A stretch of DNA of 64,000 bases from Nageia nagi (GCA_050084985.1 JBITNC010000001.1:136214001-136278000); one strand, 5' to 3'. Shown: positions 12,061 to 25,873, numbered from the stretch's first letter. Numbers and translations are program-made. The notes: generated from the letters alone by a model not told the origin.

Positions 12061-15049
12061 TCCATATTTTTTCCTAATTTTTTATATTACAAATAATACT
12101 AAGAAGAATATTTTACAAATTTAGGGGAGGATTTAATATGTTTAAAAACTAGAATTCATTTACAACTTTTAAGGGTCAAAATATTTAGGACCATGCAAAT
12201 TTGATGAAAAAGAACAAGTTATATTTAAGATGATGATTGATTTTGATGTTAAAAACTTGAAATATGATAAATGATAACTTGATATAATATATGGATATTT
12301 AATAAAAATGTTATGATTAGTAATTTTTGACTTGATAACTTAGAGGTGCATTTTTGGATACGATTTTGAAGGGATTTTTATACTTTTACAAAACATAAAT
12401 TTCTCTCCATACATGCATTTATTTACATAACCTATGTTTTTTTTTATATTGTAAACTATAAATGGAATTATTGTAGATCTTACCATACTTTGTTCTATGC
12501 CCAAAACTTCATTTCTATAGATGATATGCTCATTTATGATAAACAAGGATTAAGGCTAGTGTATTTTTTAGTTTGAAAGTATAATGATCTAGTAGTGATT
12601 ATGTGTGTGAATGCAATTGAGGAAAATATATGGAATATAGACTGCTTTCCCCATTGAAAAGGCCTTATTTTCTTATGTATGGGATTCTTCTTGACCTTTT
12701 GCAGATATGATTTGGGCTAACTTTTTACATGCTAAAATGTAGCAACTGGTATGTGATTTACAACTTTGGTGACAAGTGGTTAATGCTAATCAATGTAAAA
12801 AGCTCTTCAGTGAATGAGATCATTTTACTTTTGACTTTTTCTTTGATTTTATTGAAACTTCTCACTAAATCCTAAGAAATGGATAGTGAGTCATTTTCTT
12901 TTGACTTGAATATTATCTTTTCTTTTAACTTGGCTTTTCTTATTTTATTTTGATCTTGCTTTTGATTCATCTTCCCTTTCCATTCTATATTCATGCTTCT
13001 TATTTGACATCATCTTATTAGATAAAGAAAGGATTTTGGTTTTGCTTTTTGTTATGCTTTTTGACCTTGAATTTACTTTTAATTTTTCTTTTTACTTACT
13101 TTTATCTCATCCATTATGTATGGGAATAGTAACTCATAGTATGAACTCATTTGGCTTGTATCAGAGGTCCACATTGGGTCATAAAGTATTATCACCTTTA
13201 ATATCATCTGGTGATGAAACTAGATAAAGCCAAGATTTCTTTACAAAAACTATGCAAAATGTGAAGATAAGGTGTATGTGTACCTATGTATGGATATGAT
13301 GAAAAATAGGATGGGTATGAAATTGATACCCATGAGTATCACATTCGAGCATACCAAAATTTTCAATTATATCAAGTGTATATACCCAAGTGTAGTTTCA
13401 CATGTTTATATTTTGTATTCATTGAGCTTATATTAGGTTTAAAACTAAGCATAAATTAAGTCTCAGATGCATGAATTTTATTAATTCATTATTTTCTTTA
13501 TTTTTTTTGATTATATCAGCAAGATGTGGCGCCAAGGGAACATTAAGATGATTTAATGATGATAGGGGATTTTTGTTTGATAGTTACAACTAACTTGTTG
13601 GATTGATGAGATGAAGATGATAAAAATTGACATCCCCTAGAAAATAATAATGATAATATCCCCCTAGTAAAAGGAATTGGGATGAAATAATAAAACTATG
13701 AGGTTGCAACCCTAGATTATTGAAACGACCTATGAGATGTATAATAGATGATTGTTACGAGCGTAACTACTAGAGTTGAGAACTAGATAGGGTGACTCAA
13801 GTTAGGATATGACACAACATGATGTGTCTATGAAAAAGGGGACTTAAGATAGAATATTATATGTAGAGCATCCCCATAGCCACACATGATCATCTATGAT
13901 CCAAATGAGGGTAAGGATATTATTGGGTCTAACCAACCCAAAATGAAAACTAATAGTCAATGGCTTCCTACATGTAGTTTCAGTTCAGAGAGAAAGAGTA
14001 TCATCTATATACCTTTTGGTACATGAGGCTCAAATACATCAAGGTGAGTAATTCATAAGCCTATTTATTAGGGACTTACCCTTAATTCACCATGTATATT
14101 ATAAGGTTATAAGGGCATTTACCAATTGAAACTCTCATCTCCTTTTATTTATACTCATCTAGAACAAGGCATTTCCCCACTTTTGATGTGTTCACAAGTA
14201 AGGTGCATTGAAAGGAAATAAGAGAAAGATGATATGTAGCTATATGTATGCAAAACTAAAATACTATATAACTAATTTAATTCTAATGTATTGGAAAAAT
14301 AAAGCCTAGAGATAGAAAATAAAACTAATTTAAGTCCCACAATGATTGCTAGAAATCCAAGGTAAATAAATGCACTACTTTTTGAAAATGAAATAACTAA
14401 GCATTTATCTTAATTCAAAAATAACTTGGGATTAAATTTCAAAGAATTACTTATTTGATTGTTTTGTTGAGATATTCATGTAATATATGGTGTTGAAACT
14501 TGTATGAATGAAATAAGGACATAATTAAATACACTTATGTGACTTAGGGAGCTACCTAGGTCTAAAGATCAATTCTTCCTTAGAAGATGCTCAACTCCCT
14601 AAACCTATTCAAATGATAAAAACATAAAGGAAAAAATGACCATGGATGCATAAAAATAAAATAATGATACTTGATAACAATGATGTTGATCTTAATGAAG
14701 AAACCAAGGGTGTGACTCAAGGATACATGACTCAGATAGGTAATGGATATGTCCTTAGTGATAAGCTTTAGCAAGATGGATTGGAATATAATGTAGTAGA
14801 ATAGTAGATTTAGAAGGTAGGCATATATAATGATATATCACATGAATTTAAAAGAATCACATGTGAATTAGATATATGCAGGGATGATCATAGGTGATCA
14901 AAATGGCTGAATATGGTCAAAATGATGGATAGAATTGTAGGAAACCTAAGGGAAATGAGTGTAATTAAAGAAAATTTTTTGCAATTTGAGGAGATCACAT
15001 ATGACACTAGAAAATAAATATCCCAAATGTAGCTAGATTTTTTCCTAAA
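12061..15049. other. AT-rich gap, no gene seen
   Basis: I see no supported coding region or clear repeat boundary here. The open frames present are short and carry no recognisable motif. Confidence 0.45.
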
Positions 15050-15482
15050 GAGGAAAAACAAGTTTAAAATAAGGTGAACACTCCAAAAAGAAACTTCTCT
15101 AGATCTCCTCCCATCACCATGAATTGAAGGCTTGAGTGATCCTCTAAGATCATGAGAAAGATAGAATGAAACTAGATGAGAATTATATGATTAAAATGAC
15201 CCCTAGGGGAGATCTATTTATAGGTTAATGGACATATACATCGACTTGATTGCATGATCATTCGATCACATGTGATCTAAGAGGGCTAAGATTTAAATAT
15301 GAGGCTAGGTTCAGATCAAGAAATTTAATGCACATGGTTTCAATTACTAAGCTCAATTTATGTGCATTAGATATATTTTACCCTATTTTAGAATGATATA
15401 GAAGGTTCTAAGAGGTTTTAAGAATGATTAAACATGATTAAGATTATTTAGGGAAAAAATGTATATTTTTTAGGTGTCTATA
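15050..15482 (-). repeat. Decayed LTR with a TATA box, minus orientation
   Basis: The minus strand starts TATAGACACCTAAAAAATA at 15482, one change from the TGTAGACACC start of the other LTRs here. About 260 bp inside is CCTATAAATAGATC (15214-15222 is the TATAAATAG core), a good plant TATA box at the distance expected in an LTR. The far end is not determined. The RT remnant at 15.8-16.2 kb lies on the same strand, upstream, so this may be its 3' LTR. Confidence 0.5.
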
Positions 15483-15759
15483 GGTAGCATGAAGACTATA
15501 GAAGTTGTCAAATATTATTTAACCTCTTCAAAATAATTTTGCATTTCTTACATCTAATAATTATACAATAATATGATAGAGAACTTGTATCTTTCTTTCT
15601 AAACTTATAGGTTGTTTGATATTTTTATATGGTAGCATGTTTATAATTATTTTAAGTTTATTTATATTTAATTTAATCTATTTATGAGATACAAGAAATC
15701 CTAACAAATTTCTTGATTAAACATTATAGAAACATTTATTTAGATTAAGAAAAAAAATG

Positions 15760-16200
15760 AGAGCATAATCAACCAAAGATAAGCTTTAATTTCGCAATGC
15801 ACTAATGATGGTTAATAGCTTTAACAACTAAATCATTGTGTCATCTTCAACAATTTTATATATAATAATTTAAAACTTCATAATAGCTCTTTGATATGTA
15901 ACATCAATATTTTTAAAACTAAAGGATATCAAATTATAGAAAAATTTATTGCACAAAATAGTGAAATTTATTTTATGTTGGTTGTCTAGAATTATATGAT
16001 TTTAATTGTAACCATAGAATCTATGCATAAGAGATAGGGATTAAAATATTATAATAGAATCCCTAATCATGTCCATGTTAGGTGAAGTAAAATCATCTTT
16101 TAGACATGTCTTACTAATTCCCCTGAGATCTATATACATGCAAATACCCCTAATATTCCTAAATGCTAATAATGTGTTAGATATCTAATTAGAATAATTA
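15760..16200 (-). pseudogene. Ty3/Gypsy reverse transcriptase remnant
   Basis: On the minus strand, about 16060-16160 reads IDLRGISKTCLKDDF followed by PNMDMI, matching the DFRDLNKACPKDDFPLPNID block of Tat-like RT. Further on, about 15840-15910 reads IDVTYQRAIMKF and IVEDD, matching GATYQRAMNYIF and the VEDYVDD catalytic region with the first residues lost. Stops and frameshifts are frequent. The copy is old and partial and has no recognisable RNase H or integrase next to it. Confidence 0.7.
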
Positions 16201-19200
16201 ATAAGTTTTATAAATTACAAATTTATGAGTTTTTATAATTCTTCTTTTACTTTAAATGGTGATCATTTTATGTAATTTATTTTTAATAAATTTGGCATTA
16301 TGTTTACAAATAAATGATGCATGATTAAATAAGTATATAATTCTAATATGCTTTGATAACATCATGTAAAAATATCAAATTATTCTTCTAGAAAGATGAT
16401 AAATTGGTTTTCTTCTTCGGTGTTGAAAGTAACATCAAGTTTTAAGACTTTATATTAAGTTTTTATTCCTACTTTCAAATCAAAAATCACTTTATTCAAT
16501 AAGGAATATTGATTTTATAATCATTTAAGCATAGGAACTAATTTAAACCTTGGCATAATGTATATTAGATTAGGATCTATAGTAGCTAATATCTAATGAT
16601 AGAGAAAATTAAGGAAATTTTAAAGAAAATAAAATACTTAAATGGTGAATAAATTGTGTTATTAATCAATTAAAACTTGTAAGCTAGTATTAACATATAA
16701 ACAATTATGTAAGAACTTGGTAATCTAATTAAAGAGGAGGAAGAAATATAAACTTATAGTCTACTATGACTTGATATTGAGATTATATTAAAAAAATTAA
16801 TTTCTTTATAGATTTCAATAATTATGATTACAAAATGATACCTTAAGAGAATATAAATGGACCTCAATTATTATATAACAATATAATAATCATGTCACAA
16901 GCTTCTTATGTTACAAATCTTATTAATGGATGGAACTTCAAGAGAGAAAGAAAATCATTTAATATGGGGAAATTATCATATTAATAGATATAAATGGTGG
17001 CATAGACTAAATCAAATACTCTATAAATATGTATAAGATTGAAAATTAATGAGTAAATAGATAAGAACAAAAAATATAAAAGTTTCAAAATAAACTTAGT
17101 ATAGAATAAATGACCAAAAGTAGGTATAAAAGTGATATATATATATATTTATAAGAATATTAATTATGAAATATATGTTAGTAATTTATATCAAGATAAG
17201 CTAAAGGTTGCATATATATTATTGAACATAAATAAGATAAGATAATTATATTAATATTTATAGGTGACCAATAAGATCAAAGGGACTAGGAGGTATAACC
17301 AAAAAGTACAAAGGAACTAGGGAAAAAGTCCCTAGAGAAGTGAATCAACTATGACATAGATAAATGAATAGAAATATGGGTAGGGAGGTGTGATAATCAC
17401 CAAATGTAAACCTTAGGATTAAAATTTTGAATCACTCCTAACATATCATATCAAAGGACTACTATTTTCCATGAATAAATTCATATTAAGAGATTTCCTG
17501 CACTATCTCAATATAAAATATAAGGAGGATCCTTGATGCTAATTAATAATAGGTGTATCACACCTAGTGTGAGGAAGTTGTTGGCGGATCTCAATAGTGG
17601 TTCATAGTAAAGGTAATAAATGAATTGACATTTTATTTTTTGGAATAATAACCAAAAGAGTCTCAAGAGTTCTTGATCTAACCAATAGGAGCAATGGGAT
17701 GTAAGAAGGAAGAGACAAACCTAGTAGTGATGGAGGTCACCTTTATAGATATGTATTTAAGAAATATATCTTATTTAATACACAAAGTAAAACATAATTG
17801 ATAAATGTAACTAAAAAGGTAGAGATATAATTATTAATCTTTTAATAAATAATATAATCTTCCTCTATTCTTGAAGTAAATAGGGAACATAAAGATAAAA
17901 TGGTCTTCAAACTCTATGGTAGATATATTCCTCCTACAAAATATGGTAATCATACTTTATATAGAGGTGGTATACAAAACATACTCTCATATTCCCTAAA
18001 GGGGTACTCAAGCCATATGACAAGTGGTACTAGAGGTAAGAGTCGATAGATAATAACATCGACTATCTAAAGGAAGTGTTCTAGATAGAAGTCCAACTTG
18101 GGGCTAATGGATGAAGAGGGAGATGTACATGTGAATAGAGATTAATTATGGTAAATATCTACCTAGAGAAAAGTGAGGCTTATATAAATATTGATATATG
18201 TTAGAGACATGATGAATCTAACCAAGCCTTGCATATAAATCTTGTGTGCAAGTTGGTGAAGAGACTAGGTTATGTGACTCAGGCTCATATGAAAAGACTT
18301 TAAGAAATATTCTAACATTGATATGTGATCTATGAGTAAGTAAATTGAAGTCATAATTAATCAATAATATTTATTAATTCCTCAAGTATTATATTTTCAA
18401 AGTATTCATTAAATATTTTAGTTCACCGATCAGAAGAGTGTATATTTTTAAGTTAAGGTTCAAAATTCAAATCATATTCTTGTTCAGCTTAAATATTTTA
18501 TTTAGACTCTATATTATAAAATATTTAATTATTTATTCAATTTTTTCATTAAATTTTGATTTTTGAGGATTACATTATTTTTAATTAAAATTTTAAGCCT
18601 TCATATTACTCTTTATTAAGGTCTTTTATGTAATGTAATTTTTAGGCTTTCATGATGTAAAATTAGGTTTATTTAAATAATATTATAACACCTTAAAATA
18701 TATGTTTAGTGACCTTAGAATATGATTTTTAAATGAAAAAATAATTATATTTGAAATGTATAATAATTTTAATAACAAAAAATGTTATGGGTGGATAAGG
18801 AACACCCTACTATGATGTCAAACTAACCTCAAGGGTTAAAAAAATCACCAAAAATATAATAAAAATATCATTATTATCAATTCTTAAGGGAAAATTTGTC
18901 AAATAAAAATAACTAAAATAACTTATATTTAAATCATATTTATTGGGTTAAATAGAGTAGCATCATCATATTTCACTATATGTCAAGGATTGGCAATGAA
19001 AGGGACTAGTCATCTGGTAGCATCATGTTCCTCATCATGATCACCACTATCTATCTAGCCTATGGGTAGCTTAGATGGTTAGGGAAATAAATACCATCCT
19101 CCAAATTTATGATAATAATTAGTTCCAATATAGTTCCAATATTTAGAAATTAGTGGAATTTTATGATCAAATGCCACCTTAGGGATCTAGACCAAGCCCA

Positions 19201-20196
19201 TTATGGAGGATGTTAGTGATACTATTATAGAGAGAAATCCTAAGAGGATGTTGTGGGGATACTTAACTTACCATAAAATAAATATTTTCCCAATAGTTTA
19301 TAAGGGTATACAAGTGATCCAACTCCATTTCTACCTTCTCTACTTGTGTACATATATAAAGCCACACATCAAAGAAAAATATCATTCTATTAGCAATAGA
19401 AAATAAAATTAGAGTGTGTTATGAAAAAATCATTACATACTTCCTAAATGTCAAATAGAATGTTGACTCTAAATATATTATTAATTTTGATTAATGAAAG
19501 TGTGAATGTTGGTTGGTCCTCCAAAATAATACTATGCAATGAAAATAAGGTATTCATAAATAGGTTTTAAAAGTAAGTTACCTAACACCATGCATCCTTG
19601 GATTTGTTAGAGGCCCAAAAAAGGTAGAAATAATTCTCATGTGCTTAAAAAATGGAATTAAGAGTTATATGGTCCTAAATTCCTAATTTTAATGTAAATA
19701 AAAAGGTACTTTGATAAAAAAATTTAAGCAAAATGAGATTGCTTTGGTTCAAGATAAGGATCCCACATAAACTAAAAATAGTATTTTTCATATAGATTTA
19801 GTAGACATAAGATCCCAATGTTCATTTAGTTTTATAATCATATGAAGGTGAAGGAAAATATAGGTATACCACTCACACACTATAAAATTATGAAAGGGGA
19901 TATCCACATAACATCCCCCAATCAATCTACCATGGATGCTACAACCAAACTCCTATTTTGTGAAGCCAAGGATGAGGTGTGCTTTTTAACACTATGTCAT
20001 ATATGGACTTATTAGTATTATTCATATAGTGAGTTGTATTATTACTATAGATCTAATCTTTAGTAATGTTAGGAGGAAAATTCAGCAATGGTAACTAATC
20101 ATTTTTAAATAAGCATTGTGCATGCACCCACTATACATGCACTAAGGATTGGAATTGATATTGAATAATAGGATACCATCATATATTTAGGAGGCT

Positions 20197-20199
<3 letters not shown>
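16201..20199. other. AT-rich gap, no gene seen
   Basis: I find no supported coding region here. The sequence is AT-rich with short TA runs (for example near 17138-17150) and looks like decayed repeat DNA. Confidence 0.45.

Positions 20200-20230
<31 letters not shown>
20200..20230. repeat. (CA)15 microsatellite
   Basis: Fifteen perfect CA repeats. This is a simple dinucleotide repeat, likely length-variable between individuals. Confidence 0.97.
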
Positions 20231-20232
<2 letters not shown>

Positions 20233-21529
20233 ACCTCTTCATAAAATCCACAACTTGATCTATTCCCATGCTCACAAAATACTTCTAGTAACAAAAGATT
20301 TTAAGATCTTGATAAGAATTAAAGAAACTAAAATGGAAATAAAACCCATCTTGTGCTAGTCATTTCAAATATGAGGTTTGTGTAAATAAATTAATATATT
20401 AGAAAATTTCATGCCTAAAACCCCTTAAGGGCCTAGATAACCTAGTTAGTAGAAAGAGTAAGTTCTATCATTTAGAATCTAGTAACCCTCTCCCACTAGA
20501 GCTTTTTAGAAGGTGAGAAGTATCCCATGTAACTTTGTGTAAACCTTTCTTATGTATTGTATTGGAAAAGATGAAATATTAGAGTAATTTATAGATTTTA
20601 TGGTAGTAATAGTGTAAGAAACACAACATTAAGACTACATGGGTGGACATTAGGAATTTGAAACAAATTTAAAATATCTCCTAGAGATTGCCTTTTAGAT
20701 GATAGTACTTTCTCATAATTGAGTTGGAGTACATTAAAATATAAAAAGGATTATTATAGACTAAAAACATACATAGATAATAAATCAAAGCATTATTTTT
20801 CTATAATGTAATATTGAAGCATATACCAAAAATATGACATCATGAGAAACAAACACAGTTAAAAACCATGGAGAAGCACATCATTAATAACCCAAAATAT
20901 GCAAATCCATAAGCAAATATTGAAATATGCATAATAATATGAAGGGTGTAGCAAATATAATAATGGTTGGTATTACAAAACACCTTTGTTCATTAGATAA
21001 AATGATATTGCATGTTCTAATCATTTTTTGTAAGGGTAAAAAATATTTATAACATGTTTTTAGAAAATAGGGCCCCAAAACCTATATTTACAAGATTTTA
21101 GATATTCAATAGAGTACCATTTGGGAAAAAAAGAGATATAAAATAATATTCCCATATTTTATCTAAGAGTAAAGGACTATGAGTTTTCATCCTTCTTTAC
21201 TGATTCTAGATCGTACCATCCATGTACTAGTTGAACAATCAATCTCAAATTTGGAGATCTTGTTGAAATAGTCCCATAATAGCTCCATCTCCATATCCTT
21301 TAGTTATTTTGAATTTGGGATTAGAATAGCTATAGGGACTTCCTTTTGGTGAGAAGCCAAATTCACCTTCCATTTATCCCCTTTAAATCTCTACTTATTA
21401 TACCAAGGAAACTTGGTAGCCTTTATTGCTCTTTTGATCATCTTGACATTTCACCATTCCTTACTTTGCTTTCCTATCTATGCCCATTATGCAAAGTGCC
21501 TATGCTTCCCATAGACCTTATTGCATGTT
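20231..21529. other. AT-rich gap, no gene seen
   Basis: No supported coding region, repeat boundary or RNA gene is visible. Confidence 0.45.
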
Positions 21530-21804
21530 CTAATTTTTTGTCTAGGCTCTCCTCTCCCTTTTTGTTATGTTGCCTTTAATATTCTTTTATAGCAATATTT
21601 TGATCTTCTTTTATTCTTGGGATCATTGCATATTACATTGTTTATGGTATCTTTCTTAATATTTGACACCTCTTACATTATACAAGGATTCATTACATTG
21701 ATTACATTACCTTGGGTATATTTTGATCCTTTTTATAATAAATATTCCTTGATGCTATAAAATGAATTATTTAATACAAGGAAATTCATTTTTAGGCATC
21801 TACA
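21530..21804 (-). repeat. LTR remnant, same family as 49991
   Basis: The minus strand starts TGTAGATGCCTAAAAATGAA at 21804 and stays alignable for about 260 bp with the plus strand from 49991. Shared phrases are AAGGAATATTTATT, AAAATATAC.CAAG and ATTAGAACATGCA. I see no body attached to either copy. Confidence 0.65.
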
Positions 21805-22769
21805 ATTATGAATAATTTAAATGCCTCTCCTAATTGAATCTAATACCACTAGAAAATGGTAAGCTAACTTAGAATAAAAAATGGGGATTATATATTAAAG
21901 TTATAAGCTTTACAAAATGTGTTTAGGTAATTAAGAAATTGAGTGAAAAAGAAAAAAAACTATTTTTCTTTATGAATGGCCAAAAAGGAATTATCTACAA
22001 AATGACCATTAACTAACTAACTTTAATTTCTAGGAAGGAAGATACCCTTAACTAACCCCTATGATACTTAAGCAGAGAAGCAAGTAAGCAAATGGTTTCA
22101 TTTTAAGAATATATAGGAAGGGGGCAATAGGATATAATTTTGAGGTTAGACCAAAATAAACCAATGATATAATTTTATGAATTATTGATGTTAATAATAG
22201 TAGATGCATAATTGAGAAATTAATTATAACTAATTGAATGAAGTATGATCTAAAGCCAAGCACTTGGAGCATAAAAATAATCAAATACCATTCTATTTTG
22301 GTATATGCCTTTTCAAAATATGTCTTAATAAAGAGAATATGTTTTTGCATGATTATTTTTTTATCAGAACCAATGGGCAAATTTGATATTAATCGAAAAA
22401 AGAAATTTGAGTTTTGAAAGGGTATCAAAAAAACCTTTTACATTAGTAGAGGGAGCAAAGCCTATTTGCCTCTATCATAAAAAAATGAGTAAAATAGATA
22501 TTTTTCATATAAAAACCATAACAACAATCCCCATGAGACCATCTAAAAAGGATAATATAGTAATAGAATAAATCCTATTTTGTCTAGTATTCAAAAGTAA
22601 ATAAAATGAAGCATTGGAAGAAAATAACCTTTAACTCCCTATCCATATAATAGTAGATAATTTTGTGATAAAAAATAGAATTGTTATCATTTTTTCTATT
22701 TTTAAAAAGTAGACATAAAAAGACTTATCCCTAAGTTTGCAACCTATTTATAAAAAAGAGAAATAATTA
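21805..22769. other. AT-rich gap, no gene seen
   Basis: Overlapping short open frames exist on both strands near 22048-22571, but none has a recognisable motif. Confidence 0.45.
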
Positions 22770-24890
22770 GCCCTGATTATTGCTACCATTGGTTGGCTTC
22801 ACCTTCTGTATTGGTTTCACTTTGAAGTAGAATCCTAAGTTATACTGATCCTTAATAGAGGTTCAGATCATTGCAAAGATGTGATGCCAAAATTCCCATT
22901 CCCTTACCTCATTAGGATGAAAAGGTTCCTCATCAATTTTCATTCTTAAGTTCTAGTAGTTATGTTTGTAGAACTTCCTATATATTTTCCTCCAAGCTCC
23001 TTTATTTTGCATAAAGAATTATTTTTGAATTTTGATTCCTTTCATGTATTCATAAATAGGTACAAATTCAAACACAACACTAGGGCACCCTTGGTATCTC
23101 TCTACTTCTACCAACATTGCATTATGTAGGTGAATATTTTGTGGCATGGGAACTAATTAGATTTTGTGATTCTTACAATTTGTGGGTTTGGGGTATCTTT
23201 GTATATTTACATATGCAATAGGAGGGAGGTTGAGGGGGTCAATTTCATTATTTTGATTGGGGTTGAGAGGAGGATTATCATAGATCTCAATATTGGTATT
23301 AGGTGGGGTATTTTCACTGATGACCTCCTTGGGAGATTGCTTTAGAATATTCTCACCAAGATCTAGATCAATCCCCATAGTCTGAGAGAGTTTGTGTTTC
23401 ATCTTCCTTTCATAAGTATACAGAATGGGTGAGGTTGAGAGATGGTTGACATTGATTTTGGATAGCTTAGGGATACTAGAATTCTCTTGAGCCAAGCTAA
23501 AATTACCTTCCTCTCTCAAAGGGTTATCAATAATAAGGATAGATTTAGGATCCAACATACCTTTACTCTTATTAGCTATAGACGTTGAATGGGTCCATCT
23601 TCTCTTGGGGGTTGGAGACCTTCTTACTTCATTTATCCTTGGAAAACCTTATTCCTAACTATATTCTAGGTTAATGTTTTTTTGCAAATCTTGAAATTAT
23701 TCTCAATAATAACATAATGAGCTTGAAATGTTGTCTATCTACACCTCCAGAGTCAAATTGGCCCTTCTTTATCCTCATCCTCTTCATTAACCTAATTTTG
23801 TTTGTTCTCCTCATTACTAACATTTACCTACTATGCACCAACATTTTGAGTTGGACCCTCTTGGATATTCACCTCATTAGAACTCCTCCCATGTCTTCTC
23901 TGAGCCCTAATTTGTCTATTACTTTGGAAGGTAGAGCCCTAATGACCTTCCTCTCTACTATGAGATTATCTTTGAACAAAGGTAGCAACTTGATGCCAAT
24001 AAACCAATAGCATAACTTCTTGGTGAAGAGGTATAAAGATGGGTTTTTCCCTACACTTAGTTATTGATATAGCCAAAGAGTATTGAATAAATTATGCAAA
24101 ATTCACCTGATCCTGCAATGGTTTGAAGTGGTTTAGTAGAATTATGTGGGTGTAATAAATCTCCATATATCTATCATCCAAAGTGATATACTTCATCAAA
24201 ACCTTACATATTTTATATCATGGATAGGGTAAATTGTTCCAATGATACCCCATTTTGTAAATTTCTAGTTGAGTTTGATCGAATTTAAATTTTTGAACCC
24301 CTTCAATTTTACTGATCTTGGAGTTCCACTTCACAACTTTGCCTCTATTTGGGAGCCATGTCACTTTAACAATGGCTTCCTCACTAAAGTAGATATCTCT
24401 CCCATGAATTTTGCAAGTACCATTTTCCTTAGTGCTAATGATATAATTAGCTAATCTTCTATCAGTACTTAGTTTGTAAGCTTTAATGAACCTATCCAAA
24501 CCTCCTTTTCATATAATTCACCATACATTATGGTCTTTCTTCACCTTAATAAGGTTAATTAGCTTTATAAAAATAAGGGTTCCTCCCATTTTCCCCTTGT
24601 TTGTGTCTTTTCAAATGTCTTATTAGTTGATAGGGTGGTGGTAATCTTTGTACTTGTTTTTATTTTTATGGTTTTTAATTCTATTAATCCATCTATTCTT
24701 CATCTCCTCATACTCATAGCCATCATTGTAGGATATTGCATAGGATCACCATCTTATTATTTTAATGATTCTAGTCTTTCCATTAGTTTTCGTATCCATC
24801 ATACTAACATCACCTCTATTAGGATTTATGTCCACATCACTAGATTTTATTACCCTTTTAATTACGGGGACCTCAACTCCTACACCAATA
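22770..24890 (-). pseudogene. Long minus-strand pseudogene, unrecognised repeat-type protein
   Basis: Read on the minus strand, long open stretches follow each other in order. An N-terminal part upstream of 24499 reads DVDINPNRGD. 24499-24218 encodes KLSTDRRLANYIIST and GRDIYFSEEAIVKVTWLP. 24217-24000 has EIYYTHIILLNHFKP. 23558-23157 is acidic and proline/asparagine-rich. A C-terminal part near 23000-22780 reads EVREWEFWHHIFAMI and QYNLGFYFKVKP. Stops and frame changes separate them. The GR.I.FSEEAI...T.LP pattern resembles plant transposon-associated proteins of the type annotated as putative plant transposon protein (Transposase_32-like), but I cannot confirm this. Element A is inserted at its upstream edge. 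Confidence 0.55.
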
Positions 24891-24891
24891 T
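24887..24891. other. Target-site duplication of element A, left copy
   Basis: AATAT directly precedes the left LTR; the same five bases follow the right LTR at 42668-42672. Confidence 0.95.
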
Positions 24892-25085
24892 TGTAGACAC
24901 CTAAAAATGTCCCTCTTTAACTAAGTAAATATTAGAATAATCATAACTTGGTGTGACAACATAAAATAGGTTTAGAAACCCTATTATTGGATAGCTCTCA
25001 TCGAGTGTATGCAAAATGAATGGTCACATGACCCCCTTTTTGATGAAATTTGACTTTTAGGCAGTCATTTTAATATAATTAACTA

Positions 25086-25160
25086 GTCACCGGTGTTCCA
25101 TATCAAACGTCGGCGTTTTGAGGTGATCGCCGACGTTCGACATACAAACGTTGGTGACTC
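25086..25160. repeat. CpG palindrome block in the LTR (four motifs)
   Basis: Four units follow each other about 20 bp apart: GTCACCGGTGTTC, AACGTCGGCGTT, ATCGCCGACGTTC and AACGTTGGTGACTC. Each is a variant of a near-palindrome whose core is CGCCGGCG. The block lies 140 bp upstream of the TATA box, where LTR enhancer elements usually lie. The same block in the right LTR is at 42029-42103. Confidence 0.8.
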
Positions 25161-25299
25161 TGCAACAGCTGAACAAAAATCAAAAAAGGAAGTTGGAACG
25201 CTTCATCTTCCATGATGAGGTGGATAGAGGAGGTCAGTTATGACTTACGGTGGCTCTTCACTTCCCCTTTCCAGCCTTGGAACGTCTCACCTGAAAATC

Positions 25300-25307
25300 T
25301 ATAAATA
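25300..25307 (+). promoter_or_regulatory. TATA box of element A 5' LTR
   Basis: TATAAATA lies about 410 bp into the LTR. It is kept at 42243-42250 in the right LTR and at 51040-51047 in element B. Transcription should start about 25-35 bp downstream. Confidence 0.75.
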
Positions 25308-25724
25308 CAAGCTAATACAAAGCAATATGGACCCCAATTGAACCCAATTTTGAAGTAGGGTAATGCTGCTAAAATCTTATGAACTCATTCCTTTTATTGT
25401 TTTATGCTAGTTTCATTTTAATACAATGTTACACATAGATGCTTTGATGTTATTATCTTTTGCATATGTGTAGGATTTACAGGTTGTCTACATTAAGAAG
25501 AGAAGCAAGCAACCCACAAACAATGGAGATCTAATACTCTTATTTTGGCACATACATTTGTAAAAGTCCCTTCTAAGGGCAAATTGTAGTTTGAATTGAG
25601 ATTGAATATCATTTTGCAATTACAACATGTTTATCTATGTTATATAATTTGAGGTTCAATGAAGATTGAAGAGTAATTTTTATTTTATGTTATTCTATAT
25701 TCCAGCTCAATTTTCATTGCAACA

Positions 25725-25748
25725 TTCTGGCTCTAGAAGGAGGGCCCC
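25725..25748 (+). other. Primer binding site of element A, tRNA not identified
   Basis: After the LTR end and a 3-base spacer (TTC) comes TGGCTCTAGAAGGAGGGC. Element B has TGGTGCTAGAAGGAGGGC at the same place. TGG at the start fits the CCA end of a tRNA. It is not the initiator-Met site; I could not assign the tRNA from memory. Confidence 0.65.
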
Positions 25749-25873
25749 TCCATTATTGAGAGGGAGATATTTTGTCTATGATTCTACCTTTCTGTTCTCT
25801 AGTTTTTTCAGATTTTTCCACGTATTAACTTCAAATTTTAGGTTCTATATTTTTTTTAGGAATTTGTTGCAGA

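Larger units (their letters stand above)
24892..25724 (+). repeat. 5' LTR of element A
   Basis: It begins TGTAGACACCTAAAAATG and ends TTTTCATTGCAACA. U3 contains a block of four palindromic CpG motifs at about 20-bp spacing (25086-25160). The promoter TATAAATA lies at 25300-25307. Hand alignment with the 3' LTR gives about 28 substitutions, 27 of them transitions, and one 1-bp indel, about 3.4 percent divergence. Confidence 0.95.

Noticed and set aside
22048-22428. 126-residue minus-strand ORF rich in Ile, Leu and Phe that looks like a membrane protein
   Set aside because: Hydrophobicity is what AT-rich DNA gives by chance; no family motif, no neighbours and an overlapping frame on the other strand is equally open.
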